From positions 1-53,195 of the forward strand of contig CALGAO010000043.1 in assembly GCA_937957685.1 (NCBI GenBank): a stretch of DNA of 53,195 nt, in the 5' to 3' direction. The notes below the pieces were generated by a model. The model saw only the letters and a list, made by a program, of their open reading frames with translations. It was not told the DNA's origin and ran no database searches. Below are positions 34,008 through 42,144 of the stretch, one piece after another. Each line of letters begins with the position of its first letter. Position 1 is the first letter of the stretch. The position numbers and the translations under genes are program-made. This stretch comes from an uncultured Paenibacillaceae bacterium. GTDB lineage: Bacteria; Bacillota; Bacilli; Paenibacillales; DA-C8.

Positions 34008-34042
34008 GGCCGGGAAGAATCCGGATTCTTCCCGGCCTCTTT
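34008..34042 (+). terminator. Terminator of the SLH gene
   Basis: 13-bp perfect stem GGCCGGGAAGAAT with ATTCTTCCCGGCC around CCGG, then TCTTT. It lies 25 nt after the stop. Confidence 0.8.
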
Positions 34043-34104
34043 ACGTCCACGCACACGTCTGCAAACCTGACAGACCAGTGAGGTGGGCTTGACCGCTTCT
34101 TCCC

Positions 34105-34320
34105 ACATCTAGCGGAAGTCGAAACGTCCTTATTCTTTCAAAATGCCCAATTTATCCAAAATAACGGAAGTCAACATGTCCTTATTTCCTCGCCTGACGC
34201 TGTTTCATCGTTTTTTCTTCCGCTATTTCTGAGGATAGCGGAAATGACGCTTCCGTAATTTATGGAATTTCGGCTTTTTTCATGAAATAAGGTACATCGG
34301 ACTTCCGCTATATCATGTCG
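34105..34320. repeat. TAGCGGAA-type intergenic repeat cluster
   Basis: Related motifs in both orientations: TAGCGGAAGTCGAAACGTCC near 34110, TAACGGAAGTCAACATGTCC near 34163, CTTCCGCTATTTC...GATAGCGGAAATGACGCTTCCG near 34218-34257, and CGGACTTCCGCTATATCA near 34298. Short TAGCGGAA elements like these are scattered in Paenibacillus intergenic DNA. No gene is present between 34042 and 34413. Confidence 0.6.
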
Positions 34321-34413
34321 GCGTATGTGCTCCCGTGGCCTGTTCCAGCCTGACAAGTGCCGCAAACCGCATAAAACGCCCGCATTACGACCCGAATCGG
34401 GAGCCCCGGATGA

Positions 34414-35580
34414 CTAGAACGAAGCTCGGAATGACTCCCTCAGTTGTTCCAAAGCCTCCTTCGGAATCGTGACCTGGCCGTCTGAGGTGTAATGCTCCGG
34501 AAAAGGAACGGATACAAATGAATCCTGGTCAAAGAGACCGTAGTAATTGCGAATCATCGCATACATGTCGGCATAATTCATGTCCGTCTTCACATTGTCC
34601 GAGAGGATATCCAGGATCTCCAGCGCCTTGGTGGCGTTGTTCCAGGACAGGACCTTCCTGGCGATCGCCTTGACGATCTCCTGCTGATTCTGAACGCGCT
34701 CGAAATCGCTGATATGATACCCGCTCCCTCGCGTATCCTTCCTGAATCGCGCATAGGCCAGCGCCTGGTTGCCGTTCAGGATATGTCGTCCCGGCTCCAG
34801 GTAGAAGTCAAGGTCGCTGAGCTCCATCGATCGCTTGGCGTAGACCTCGACTCCTCCGACGGCGTCGACCAGCGCCGTGACCGTTTCAAAGCTTACCAGC
34901 ATCATATAGTCAATCTGAATGTCCAGGATATCTTCGATTTTATTGCGCGTATGGGCCATCGCCCCGCCCAGTACAGCCTTGTCCATCCTGAGCGACCCCG
35001 CCCGCACCTCTTCGCCAACCAGCACCTCGGGATGGGCTTCAGCGTATCTCTTCGCCAGGGTATAGCCTTCGTAGATCAGGCTGTTGATCTTTACCCGGTT
35101 TCCGGCAGCATTGGTCACCATCAGGTCGCGCGGAACGGACAGCATCTTGATGACCGCATCCTCGGGAATAACATGCATGACAAGAAGGGTGTCCGTCAGG
35201 AAAGCATTGTGCCCCTCACGGTAATCCAGCCCCATCACCAGGAAATAAAAAACATCCCCGAGTTCCGTCTTGCCCTCGGACTGTGAGGCATTCTCCCCGG
35301 CTGAAGGCATGTTGAGCGCGTAAGTCTGATGCTCATCAGCGCCATCCTGCACAGTCGGTTCAGGAAACGGCTTTCGTTCGGTCAGGATCGTCTCCGGGAT
35401 CAGCATGTGGTCGATTTTGCTCTTGATATGGAAGGCAAATACGGTTGCAGCACCGAAAGCGAGGAGAAACAGGGAGAGTAGGATGAAGACCACACGACGC
35501 TTCTTGCTCGCGGTGAAACTTCTGATCTTGAATTTGCCCGGGTCGGCTTTGATCAACGAGCATACCTGCTTCGACCTCAT
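34414..35580 (-). CDS. LytR-CpsA-Psr (LCP) family cell-wall polymer transferase
   Basis: 388 residues from ATG 35580, chosen because AGGAGG lies 8 nt upstream (an upstream ATG at 35616 lacks one). Cytoplasmic basic N-terminus, one membrane helix (VVFILLSLFLLAFGAATVFAF), then an extracellular LCP domain: DVFYFLVMGLDYREG, the TDTLLVMHVIP region, KMLSVPRDLMV, GRHILNGNQALAYARFRKD and FERVQNQQEIVKAI. The conserved Arg and Asp residues that bind the polyprenyl pyrophosphate are present. LCP enzymes attach teichoic-acid-type or secondary wall polymers to peptidoglycan. Such polymers anchor SLH proteins, and an SLH protein is encoded next door, convergently. Confidence 0.92.
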   Translation of the reverse strand: MRSKQVCSLIKADPGKFKIRSFTASKKRRVVFILLSLFLLAFGAATVFAFHIKSKIDHMLIPETILTERKPFPEPTVQDGADEHQTYALNMPSAGENASQSEGKTELGDVFYFLVMGLDYREGHNAFLTDTLLVMHVIPEDAVIKMLSVPRDLMVTNAAGNRVKINSLIYEGYTLAKRYAEAHPEVLVGEEVRAGSLRMDKAVLGGAMAHTRNKIEDILDIQIDYMMLVSFETVTALVDAVGGVEVYAKRSMELSDLDFYLEPGRHILNGNQALAYARFRKDTRGSGYHISDFERVQNQQEIVKAIARKVLSWNNATKALEILDILSDNVKTDMNYADMYAMIRNYYGLFDQDSFVSVPFPEHYTSDGQVTIPKEALEQLRESFRASF

Positions 35581-35906
35581 CCCCATCTCCTCCTGAATGA
35601 CAAACGAATATTTCATCTATCTTTAGTTTTAATCAAGAGGGAGAAGGTCCGCCACTTCGAGTTTTGACGATCCATGACGAGCGCTGTGAGGCTTGATACA
35701 ACAGGATTTCACCTTCAGCAGGCTGGCTGATTCAATAAATAATCCGAAAAATAAAGACAAAATAAGTGGTATTTCTTGTATACTCATTAAATTATTATCA
35801 CGATTCGACACAATATTTTTCTCCATACGGACCAAATTTTTATAGGATAAGGAAGTTCAATGTCGCAATCCATCACAAAATGTTCAAACTTCCTGCAAAT
35901 TCATAA

Positions 35907-35936
35907 TTGACAAATGCCGAAGGATATACTTAAGAT
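35907..35936 (+). promoter_or_regulatory. Predicted sigma-A promoter of the siderophore uptake operon
   Basis: TTGACA, an 18-bp spacer and TAAGAT, directly upstream of the Fur box. Confidence 0.65.
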
Positions 35937-35947
35937 ATATATGAAAA

Positions 35948-35962
35948 TGATAATCGTTATCA
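35948..35962. promoter_or_regulatory. Fur box
   Basis: TGATAATCGTTATCA is a 7-1-7 inverted repeat (TGATAAT-C-GTTATCA) matching the Bacillus Fur consensus almost exactly. It sits at the expected transcription start, so iron-bound Fur would block transcription of the operon from 36118. Confidence 0.85.
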
Positions 35963-36117
35963 ATTGGGTCGGGAAGAACGGCGTGGCCGTTCATCCAACT
36001 GGCCGGTACCCTGAAAACAGCTGGCCAGGAAACCGCCGACGCCAGTATTCAACAGTTGCAGGTGACGCGTCGACGTCATGCATGTATATTCGAATCAGAT
36101 GGATAGGGTGGTTGAAG

Positions 36118-37233
36118 ATGAAGAAAAAAGCTGCGGCAAAGATGATGTTGCTGGTCCTGATGGCGGTTCTGGCGCTGGCCGGCTGCTCCGGAGACGCATC
36201 GGACGCGCAGGATAATCAAGCATCGTCGAATACAGCAAGCGCAGTGGGGGGCGGAGCAACAAGCGGCTCACATGATGAGGGCAATGCCTCGAACGATGCA
36301 ACTAAGGAAGGCGACGCAGAGTTTCCGATCACCATCAAACATGCGCTTGGTGAGACGGTCATCCCGAGCAAGCCGGAGAGAGTGGCGACCATCTCCTGGG
36401 CGAACCATGACGTAGTTCTGGCCCTGGGCGTGGTGCCGGTGGGCTTCTCGGAGGCCAACTATGGCGTGCAGGACGACAGCGGCCTGTTGCCCTGGACGAA
36501 GCAGAGGCTCGAAGAGCTGGGCGTCACCAGCCCGAATATCTACAGGGATGCCGCAGGGCTTGACTTCGAAGCGATCTCCGATTCGGAGCCGGACGTGATC
36601 CTCGCCGCATACTCCGGCATTACGCAGGAAGAATACGAAACATTGAGCCAGATCGCGCCAGTAGTCGCCTATCCGAACCAGCCCTGGGTGATCTCGTGGC
36701 GCGAGCAGGTCCGGATGAATGCAACGGCGATCGGGCTGGCCGCCGAAGGGGAACAGCTGATCCAGGAGACCGAGCAATTCATCGGGGACAAGGCGGCACA
36801 GCATCCGGAGATGAAGGGCTTGAAGGCAGCGTTCCTGGCCTTCTCGCCTGGCGATCTGTCCAGCTTCTGGGTCTATATGCCGGGCGATCCGCGCGGCGAA
36901 TTCCTGGAGGAACTGGGCATGGTGTTCCCGGACAACATCCAGCCATTTGTCACGCCGGATACGGGCTTCGCCCTGTCGCTTAGCGCGGAGCATGCGGACG
37001 CGCTGAATGAAGCGGATATCCTGGTGACCTACGGCGATCAGGCGCTGCTTGAGGCGCTGCAGGCCGATCCGATGTTCGGCAAGGTGCCGGCCATCCAGCG
37101 CGGCTCGATGGTATTGATCCCGGACGGCACGCCACTCGCCGCTTCGCTGAATCCGAATCCGCTGTCCATCCGTTATACAACGGACCAATATGTATCCCTG
37201 ATCGTGGAAGCGATCGGGAAGATCAATCCTTAA
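36118..37233 (+). CDS. Iron-siderophore ABC transporter substrate-binding lipoprotein
   Basis: 371 residues from ATG 36118, behind AGGGTGG. Signal peptide with lipobox LAGCS and a Ser/Asn/Gly-rich linker. The FecB/FhuD-type fold starts TIKHALGETVIPSKPERVAT, with the typical VVLALGVVPVGF and the central long helix. It binds a ferric siderophore outside the cell for the two permeases encoded next. The family does not reveal which siderophore. About 160 nt of leader lie between the Fur-controlled promoter and the start. Confidence 0.92.
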   Translation: MKKKAAAKMMLLVLMAVLALAGCSGDASDAQDNQASSNTASAVGGGATSGSHDEGNASNDATKEGDAEFPITIKHALGETVIPSKPERVATISWANHDVVLALGVVPVGFSEANYGVQDDSGLLPWTKQRLEELGVTSPNIYRDAAGLDFEAISDSEPDVILAAYSGITQEEYETLSQIAPVVAYPNQPWVISWREQVRMNATAIGLAAEGEQLIQETEQFIGDKAAQHPEMKGLKAAFLAFSPGDLSSFWVYMPGDPRGEFLEELGMVFPDNIQPFVTPDTGFALSLSAEHADALNEADILVTYGDQALLEALQADPMFGKVPAIQRGSMVLIPDGTPLAASLNPNPLSIRYTTDQYVSLIVEAIGKINP

Positions 37234-37248
37234 GCCGGGGTTCTGAGC

Positions 37249-38262
37249 ATGGAGCGCAGCCGACTGTATCCCAAGCACTTCGCCCTTGTACTTGGCGTTT
37301 CGATGGTACTGTTCATCATTTGCCTCCTTTCGTCTCTGGCTTTCGGCGCCCGCTGGCTGACGCTGCCGGAGCTGCTCGAGGGCTTGAAGCCGCAGCAAAC
37401 GGACAGCATCAGCGCGAATATCATGGAGAAACGCTGGCTCCGCACCCTCTTCGGACTGTGCTGCGGAGCCGCGCTCGGCATCGCAGGCGTGCTCATGCAA
37501 TCCGTCACGCGCAATCCGCTCGCAGACCCGAGCATATTGGGCGTGAACACGGGGGCGGCGCTGTTCGTCGTCTGCGGGATGGCGTTCCTCAAGATCAGCT
37601 CGCCGCAGGAATATATCTGGTTCGCGCTGTCGGGCGCGACGTTCACCGCCATCTTCGTGTTCGGCATCGGCTCGCTGGGGCGAGGCGGGGCAACGCCTCT
37701 GAAGCTCGTGTTGGCCGGAGCTGCGACGACCGCGGCTCTGTCTTCCCTGATCACGGCAGTGATGATACCGCGAACCTTCGTGATGAATCAGTTTCGCTTC
37801 TGGCAGGTGGGCAGCGTCGGCGCAGGCACCTGGGATTCGCTCCTCCTGCTCCTGCCTTTCCTGGTTGTCGGTGCGCTGGTCGCCATCTTCTGCGCGCCGG
37901 GCCTCAACGCCCTGGCCCTGGGTGAAGAGGCGGCGAGGGGGCTGGGCGTGAAGACCGGCCTGCTGCGGTTCATCGCGGCCATGGCCGGCGTGGCGCTGTG
38001 CGGCTCCACCACGGCGGTCGCGGGGCCGATCGCCTTCGTCGGCCTGCTGGCCACGCATGTGATCCGCCTGCTCCTCGGGCCGGACCTGCGTTTCCTGATT
38101 CCGATGTCCGCGCTGTCGGGCGCCGTCATCCTCACGGGCTCGGATGTCATCGGCAGGATCATCGGCAGCCCGGGCGAACTGGAGGTTGGAGTTGTCACCG
38201 CTTTCGTTGGCGCTCCGCTTCTGATCCTGTTAGCGATGAAAGCGAAAGTGCGTTCGATATGA
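37249..38262 (+). CDS. FecCD-family iron-siderophore ABC permease, first subunit
   Basis: 337 residues, ATG 37249. About ten membrane helices as in BtuC/FecD. Family motifs: RWLRTLFGLCCGAALGIAGVLMQSVTRNPLADPSILGVN and GPIAFVGLLATHVIRLLLGPDLRFL, the coupling region facing the ATPase. It forms a heterodimer with the next product, whose start codon overlaps this stop (ATGA at 38259-38262). Confidence 0.93.
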   Translation: MERSRLYPKHFALVLGVSMVLFIICLLSSLAFGARWLTLPELLEGLKPQQTDSISANIMEKRWLRTLFGLCCGAALGIAGVLMQSVTRNPLADPSILGVNTGAALFVVCGMAFLKISSPQEYIWFALSGATFTAIFVFGIGSLGRGGATPLKLVLAGAATTAALSSLITAVMIPRTFVMNQFRFWQVGSVGAGTWDSLLLLLPFLVVGALVAIFCAPGLNALALGEEAARGLGVKTGLLRFIAAMAGVALCGSTTAVAGPIAFVGLLATHVIRLLLGPDLRFLIPMSALSGAVILTGSDVIGRIIGSPGELEVGVVTAFVGAPLLILLAMKAKVRSI

Positions 38263-39332
38263 TCATGATGAATACATTCACTCTGACGAAAACGACGAAA
38301 ACGACAGATCCGATCGCGTTCATCCGACTGGGCCGGATCCTCCGCAGACGCAGATGGGTCCTCGTGACGGGCATTCTGTCGCTCCTGACCCTGGCGCTGT
38401 GCGCCGCCATGCTCATGTTGGGCAATACGATCTATCCGGTTCGCGATGTGATCGCGGTGCTGGCAGGAGAAGAGGTCAAGGGCGCATCCTTCGCCGTCGG
38501 CACGATCCGGTTGCCCCGGATGCTGGCGGGCCTATTCGCCGGCTTCGCCTTCGGCGTCTCCGGGTACATCTTCCAGACGATGCTGCGCAATCCGCTGGCC
38601 AATCCCAATGTGATCGGGATTACCTCCGGCTCCAGCGCGGCTGCGGTCTTCTGCATCATCGTCCTGCAGAGCAGCAAGACGGTCACGTCGGTCGTGTCGG
38701 TGATCGCGGGGCTGCTCACCTCGCTTCTTATTTATATACTGTCCCGGGGCCATGCCTCATTCTCGATCGGCCGACTGATCCTGGTCGGCATCGGGATCCA
38801 GGCGATGTGCAATTCGATGATCACCTACCTGATGCTGATCGGCGAAGAGCACAGTCTGCCAGCCGCCGTGCGCTGGCTGACGGGCAGCCTGAACGGGGTC
38901 AGGATGGATGAGCTGCCGAGTCTGATCATCAGCTGTCTGATCCTGGTGCCGATCATCTGCCTGCTCGGCCGTCAGCTCATGATGCTGGAGCTGGGCGAAC
39001 AGGCGGCCCGATCGCTTGGCGTGAGGACGGATGCGGTGCGCGTGATGCTCATCGTCAGCGCCGTGATCCTCGCCGCGATCGCCACGGCGATCACCGGGCC
39101 CTTCGCCTCGGTGGCCTTCCTGGCTGGCCCGATCGCGGTGCGCCTCACAGGCGCTGGCTCTGCGAACAGCATTCCCGCCGGCCTCGTGGGCGGCGTGCTG
39201 GTGCTCGCCGGCGATCTGGTCGGACAGTTCGCATGGACGACGAAATTCCCGGTGGGCATCATCACGGGCATCATCGGAGCACCTTATCTGCTGTTCCTGC
39301 TCATCAAGCTGAATCGAAGGGGGGACTTCTGA
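38259..39332 (+). CDS. FecCD-family iron-siderophore ABC permease, second subunit
   Basis: 357 residues from ATG 38259, overlapping the previous stop by 4 nt; ATG 38265 or 38268 are alternatives. RLPRMLAGLFAGFAFGVSGYIFQTMLRNPLANPNVIGI and TGPFASVAFLAGPIAVRLTG are the family's landmark regions. Compared with the first subunit it has a longer cytoplasmic N-terminus. Confidence 0.93.
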   Translation: MIMMNTFTLTKTTKTTDPIAFIRLGRILRRRRWVLVTGILSLLTLALCAAMLMLGNTIYPVRDVIAVLAGEEVKGASFAVGTIRLPRMLAGLFAGFAFGVSGYIFQTMLRNPLANPNVIGITSGSSAAAVFCIIVLQSSKTVTSVVSVIAGLLTSLLIYILSRGHASFSIGRLILVGIGIQAMCNSMITYLMLIGEEHSLPAAVRWLTGSLNGVRMDELPSLIISCLILVPIICLLGRQLMMLELGEQAARSLGVRTDAVRVMLIVSAVILAAIATAITGPFASVAFLAGPIAVRLTGAGSANSIPAGLVGGVLVLAGDLVGQFAWTTKFPVGIITGIIGAPYLLFLLIKLNRRGDF

Positions 39333-39334
39333 CC

Positions 39335-40180
39335 ATGAGCTTCAGGAAGCATGTGTTTCAGGCCAGGGATCTCGTAGCCGGGTATGATGACCGGATCATC
39401 CTGGATCATATCAGCCTGGAGATTCCGAGCAACCAGATCAGCGTCATCATCGGCGCCAATGCCTGCGGCAAATCAACCCTGCTCAAGACGCTCGCGCGCA
39501 TCATCAAGCCGAAGAGCGGCGAGGTTCTGCTGGATGGGCAGCCGATACACAAGATCCCTTCGAAGCAGCTGGCCCGGGTCGTCGGCCTTCTCCCGCAATC
39601 GCCGATCGTGCCGGAGGGCATCACCGTGGCGGACCTGGTCGGGCGCGGACGCTATCCGCATCAGTCGATGTTCGGCACATGGAGCCGCAAGGACTACGAA
39701 GCGGTCGCCGAAGCGATGGAGATCATGCATATCACCGACTTGGCGAACCGACCTATCGACGAGCTGTCCGGCGGCCAGCGGCAGCGCGTCTGGATCGCCA
39801 TGGCGCTGGCGCAGCAGACCGACATCCTGTTCCTCGACGAGCCGACGACCTATCTGGACATCACTTACCAGATTGAGATACTGGATATGCTGACGGACCT
39901 GAATCGCCGATACGGCACCACGATCGTCATGGTCCTGCATGATATCAACCTGTCGGCGCGTTATGCGGACTATCTGTTCGCCGTGCGTCAGGGCAAGCTG
40001 GTGGCGGAAGGCAAGCCGTCCGAGGTCATCACCAGCGAGCTGATCAAGGACGTATTCGGACTGGACTGCACGATCATCCAGGACCCGATATCCAACTCCC
40101 CGTCGGTCGTGCCGATTGGACGCCATCACGCGAGCGGGGGCATACCAACAGCCATTGGAGGGAAAGTGCATGTCCGATAA
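39335..40180 (+). CDS. Iron-siderophore ABC transporter ATPase (FecE/FepC type)
   Basis: 281 residues from ATG 39335, with AAGGGGGG upstream. The gene starts 2 nt after the permease stop. Walker A GANACGKST (the usual GPNGCGKS varies to GANACGKS), Q-loop LPQSPIVPEG, signature LSGGQRQRVW, Walker B ILFLDEPTTYLD, H-loop LHD. The longer C-terminus (ending IPTAIGGKVHVR) overlaps the reductase gene by 11 nt. Confidence 0.94.
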   Translation: MSFRKHVFQARDLVAGYDDRIILDHISLEIPSNQISVIIGANACGKSTLLKTLARIIKPKSGEVLLDGQPIHKIPSKQLARVVGLLPQSPIVPEGITVADLVGRGRYPHQSMFGTWSRKDYEAVAEAMEIMHITDLANRPIDELSGGQRQRVWIAMALAQQTDILFLDEPTTYLDITYQIEILDMLTDLNRRYGTTIVMVLHDINLSARYADYLFAVRQGKLVAEGKPSEVITSELIKDVFGLDCTIIQDPISNSPSVVPIGRHHASGGIPTAIGGKVHVR

Positions 40181-41216
40181 AGAGCTGTATGACGTCACGA
40201 TCATCGGCGGAGGACCTGCCGGACTGTATTCGGCTTTCTACGCCGGCCTGAGAGAGATGAAGACGAAGCTGATCGAGGTGCAGCCGTTCCTCGGCGGCAA
40301 GATCAATATCTATCCGGAGAAGCTCATCTGGGATGTGGGCGGGCTGACGCCGGTAACGGGTGAGCAGCTCATCCAGCAGCTCATCCAGCAAGCGCAGACG
40401 TTCGATCCGACGATCGTCCTGGGAGAGAAGGTGGTCTCCATCGACAAGGATGGGGACTGCTTCGTGCTGCATACGAGCTCCGGACAGGCGCATTACTCCC
40501 GCACCGTCATCATCGCCATCGGCGTCGGCATCCTGAAGCCGACGAAGCTCGATATCGAAGGCGCGGAGAGATTCGAGCTGACGAACCTGCATTACACGGT
40601 CAAGTCCTATGCTCGCTTCCACGGCAAGACGGTTCTCATCTCCGGCGGCGGCAACTCGGCCCTGGACTGGGCGAGCGAGCTGAGTGAGATCGCGCGGAAG
40701 GTCTACCTGACCTATCGCAAGGATACGTTCAAGGGGCATGAAGCGACGATCACGAAGGCGAAGCGGGGCGGCGTCGTCTGCCTGATGAATACGGAGATCC
40801 GGAGCCTGGTCGCCTCGCAGGATCATGCCGAGATCGAGCGCGTCATCTTGCGTCATCTGGATGACGGGACGGAGTCCGGGATCGAGGTGGACGAGGTCAT
40901 CGTCTGTCACGGCTTCGAATGCGAGAAAGAGCTGATCAGGAACAGCAAGGTCGACATCCGCATGAAGGATGAATACAGCATCGACGGTACGCCGATGAGC
41001 GAAACATCGGTGCCGGGCATCTATGCGGCGGGAGATATCCTGAGCCATGAGGGTAAATTGTATCTGATCGCCGGCGCTTTCCAGGATGCGGCCAACGCGG
41101 TCAACCGAGCCAAGCAATTCATTGCTCCGGACGCGACCGCATACGGGATGGTCTCCTCTCATAACGAATTGTTCAAGGAGAAAAACAGGGAGCTGCGGAA
41201 ACTGATGTTGATCTGA
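40170..41216 (+). CDS. Ferredoxin-NADP+ reductase type 2 (thioredoxin-reductase-like flavoprotein)
   Basis: 348 residues from ATG 40170, with GGAGGGAAAG upstream. FAD-binding GGGPAGLYSAFYAG at the N-terminus, NADPH-binding SGGGNSALDWASEL, and the C-terminal FAD motif GIYAAGDI. The redox CxxC of thioredoxin reductases is absent, which places it with type 2 ferredoxin/flavodoxin reductases (YumC/YcgT of Bacillus). It is translationally coupled to a Fur-controlled siderophore ABC operon, so it may supply electrons for ferric-siderophore reduction. Confidence 0.9.
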   Translation: MSDKELYDVTIIGGGPAGLYSAFYAGLREMKTKLIEVQPFLGGKINIYPEKLIWDVGGLTPVTGEQLIQQLIQQAQTFDPTIVLGEKVVSIDKDGDCFVLHTSSGQAHYSRTVIIAIGVGILKPTKLDIEGAERFELTNLHYTVKSYARFHGKTVLISGGGNSALDWASELSEIARKVYLTYRKDTFKGHEATITKAKRGGVVCLMNTEIRSLVASQDHAEIERVILRHLDDGTESGIEVDEVIVCHGFECEKELIRNSKVDIRMKDEYSIDGTPMSETSVPGIYAAGDILSHEGKLYLIAGAFQDAANAVNRAKQFIAPDATAYGMVSSHNELFKEKNRELRKLMLI

Positions 41217-41410
41217 GCCAGCGGAGGCTGATGAGGGATGCGACCCGGCCGCAGGCCAACCTAATACGGAGAGTAGCCGACTTGAGAGAAACGAGGAATA
41301 CAGATTCGTTGAACATACAAAGGGCCTTGCGATGCTGCGGGTCCTTTGAACATGCTTACACATATTTACATATATCACATATACATACATAATGGAAGAG
41401 GTTGTCCACA

Positions 41411-41460
41411 CGAAAAGGCTGCCGGCAGGGTCAACATCCATTGACCTTGTCGGCAGCCTT
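41411..41460 (-). terminator. Terminator of the GT2/PlsY gene pair
   Basis: Long hairpin: AAGGCTGCCGGCAGGGTCAA pairs with TTGACCTTGTCGGCAGCCTT. On the minus strand the stem is followed by TTTTC. It lies 64 nt after the PlsY-like stop and may also stop transcripts coming from the reductase gene. Confidence 0.75.
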
Positions 41461-41523
41461 GGTTGACATGCTCATGGCTGGCCATATGACCGATCGGTGA
41501 AGCGGGTTAAGGTCCTGGTCCGA

Positions 41524-42144
41524 TCACGAAGCGAAGAAGGAGCGCACCTTGTCCTTGATCAGTTGGGCGAGCGCCTCGCGGATCTTCCAGGCGAGGATGA
41601 GGAAGTTCCCCAGCCAGATCCAGCGTATATGGATCGGGTAGCCGGCATACAGCAGATAGACGGAGAGCAGCAAGAAGCCCATCGTCGTCTGCAGCCCGTC
41701 CTCTTCGCTGGTCGATCGCTCCCCGCTCTTGATCCATCTGATCACGAGGAACAGGATGCCGAGGATGATCGCGTAGAGCAGCGTGACGCGAAACTGGGTC
41801 AGGGCGCTCCACACCCCGAAGGTGACGGCCAGCGCCTTGCCGCCGTTGAACCTCAGAAACGGTGAGAAAGCATGCCCGACGACGGGAGCGAGCGCGACCG
41901 GGATCAGCTCCTCTTCCGTCAGGATGCCGCTGCTTACGATGATGAGCACCGGAACGTACCCCTTGAGGAAGTCAAGGGCAACGCCCAGGAGGCCGAACTT
42001 GTACCCGGCGCCGCTCCACAGATTGAACGCCCCGGGATTGCCGTCTCCGATCTGCCGGATATCCAGCTTGATCAGCAGCCCGATCCAGTATGAGAACATC
42101 AACGAGCCGCACAGGAAACACAGGAGAGTCGCGACGATCATCAT
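41524..42144 (-). CDS. PlsY-like glycerol-3-phosphate acyltransferase family protein
   Basis: 206 residues, ATG 42144 overlapping the upstream glycosyltransferase stop by 4 nt. Five to seven membrane segments. PlsY motif 1 (GS...DIR..GSGNIGATN) appears as GSLMFSYWIG...DIRQIGDGNPGAFN. Motif 2 (GH.FPVFL.FKGGKG) appears as GHAFSPFLRFNGGKALAV. PlsY transfers acyl groups from acyl-phosphate to glycerol-3-phosphate. The changed motifs, and coupling to a glycosyltransferase, suggest a paralogue with a different acceptor rather than the housekeeping enzyme. Confidence 0.82.
   Translation of the reverse strand: MMIVATLLCFLCGSLMFSYWIGLLIKLDIRQIGDGNPGAFNLWSGAGYKFGLLGVALDFLKGYVPVLIIVSSGILTEEELIPVALAPVVGHAFSPFLRFNGGKALAVTFGVWSALTQFRVTLLYAIILGILFLVIRWIKSGERSTSEEDGLQTTMGFLLLSVYLLYAGYPIHIRWIWLGNFLILAWKIREALAQLIKDKVRSFFAS

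Noticed and set aside
34105..34320. CRISPR-like array between the SLH and LCP genes
   Set aside because: Units are short, in mixed orientation and irregularly spaced, with no cas genes in the window.
35629..35835. 68-codon minus-strand frame with a hydrophobic stretch upstream of the LCP gene
   Set aside because: No recognisable family or convincing ribosome-binding site; it is probably part of the LCP leader region.
35914..36117. Upstream extension of the siderophore-binding protein frame
   Set aside because: It would put the Fur box inside the coding region and precede the signal peptide; ATG 36118 has the ribosome-binding site and signal sequence.
41318..41348. Hairpin CAAAGGGCC...GGTCCTTTG after the ferredoxin reductase gene
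   Set aside because: The stem is short with a large loop and no T-run follows, so I did not call it a terminator.
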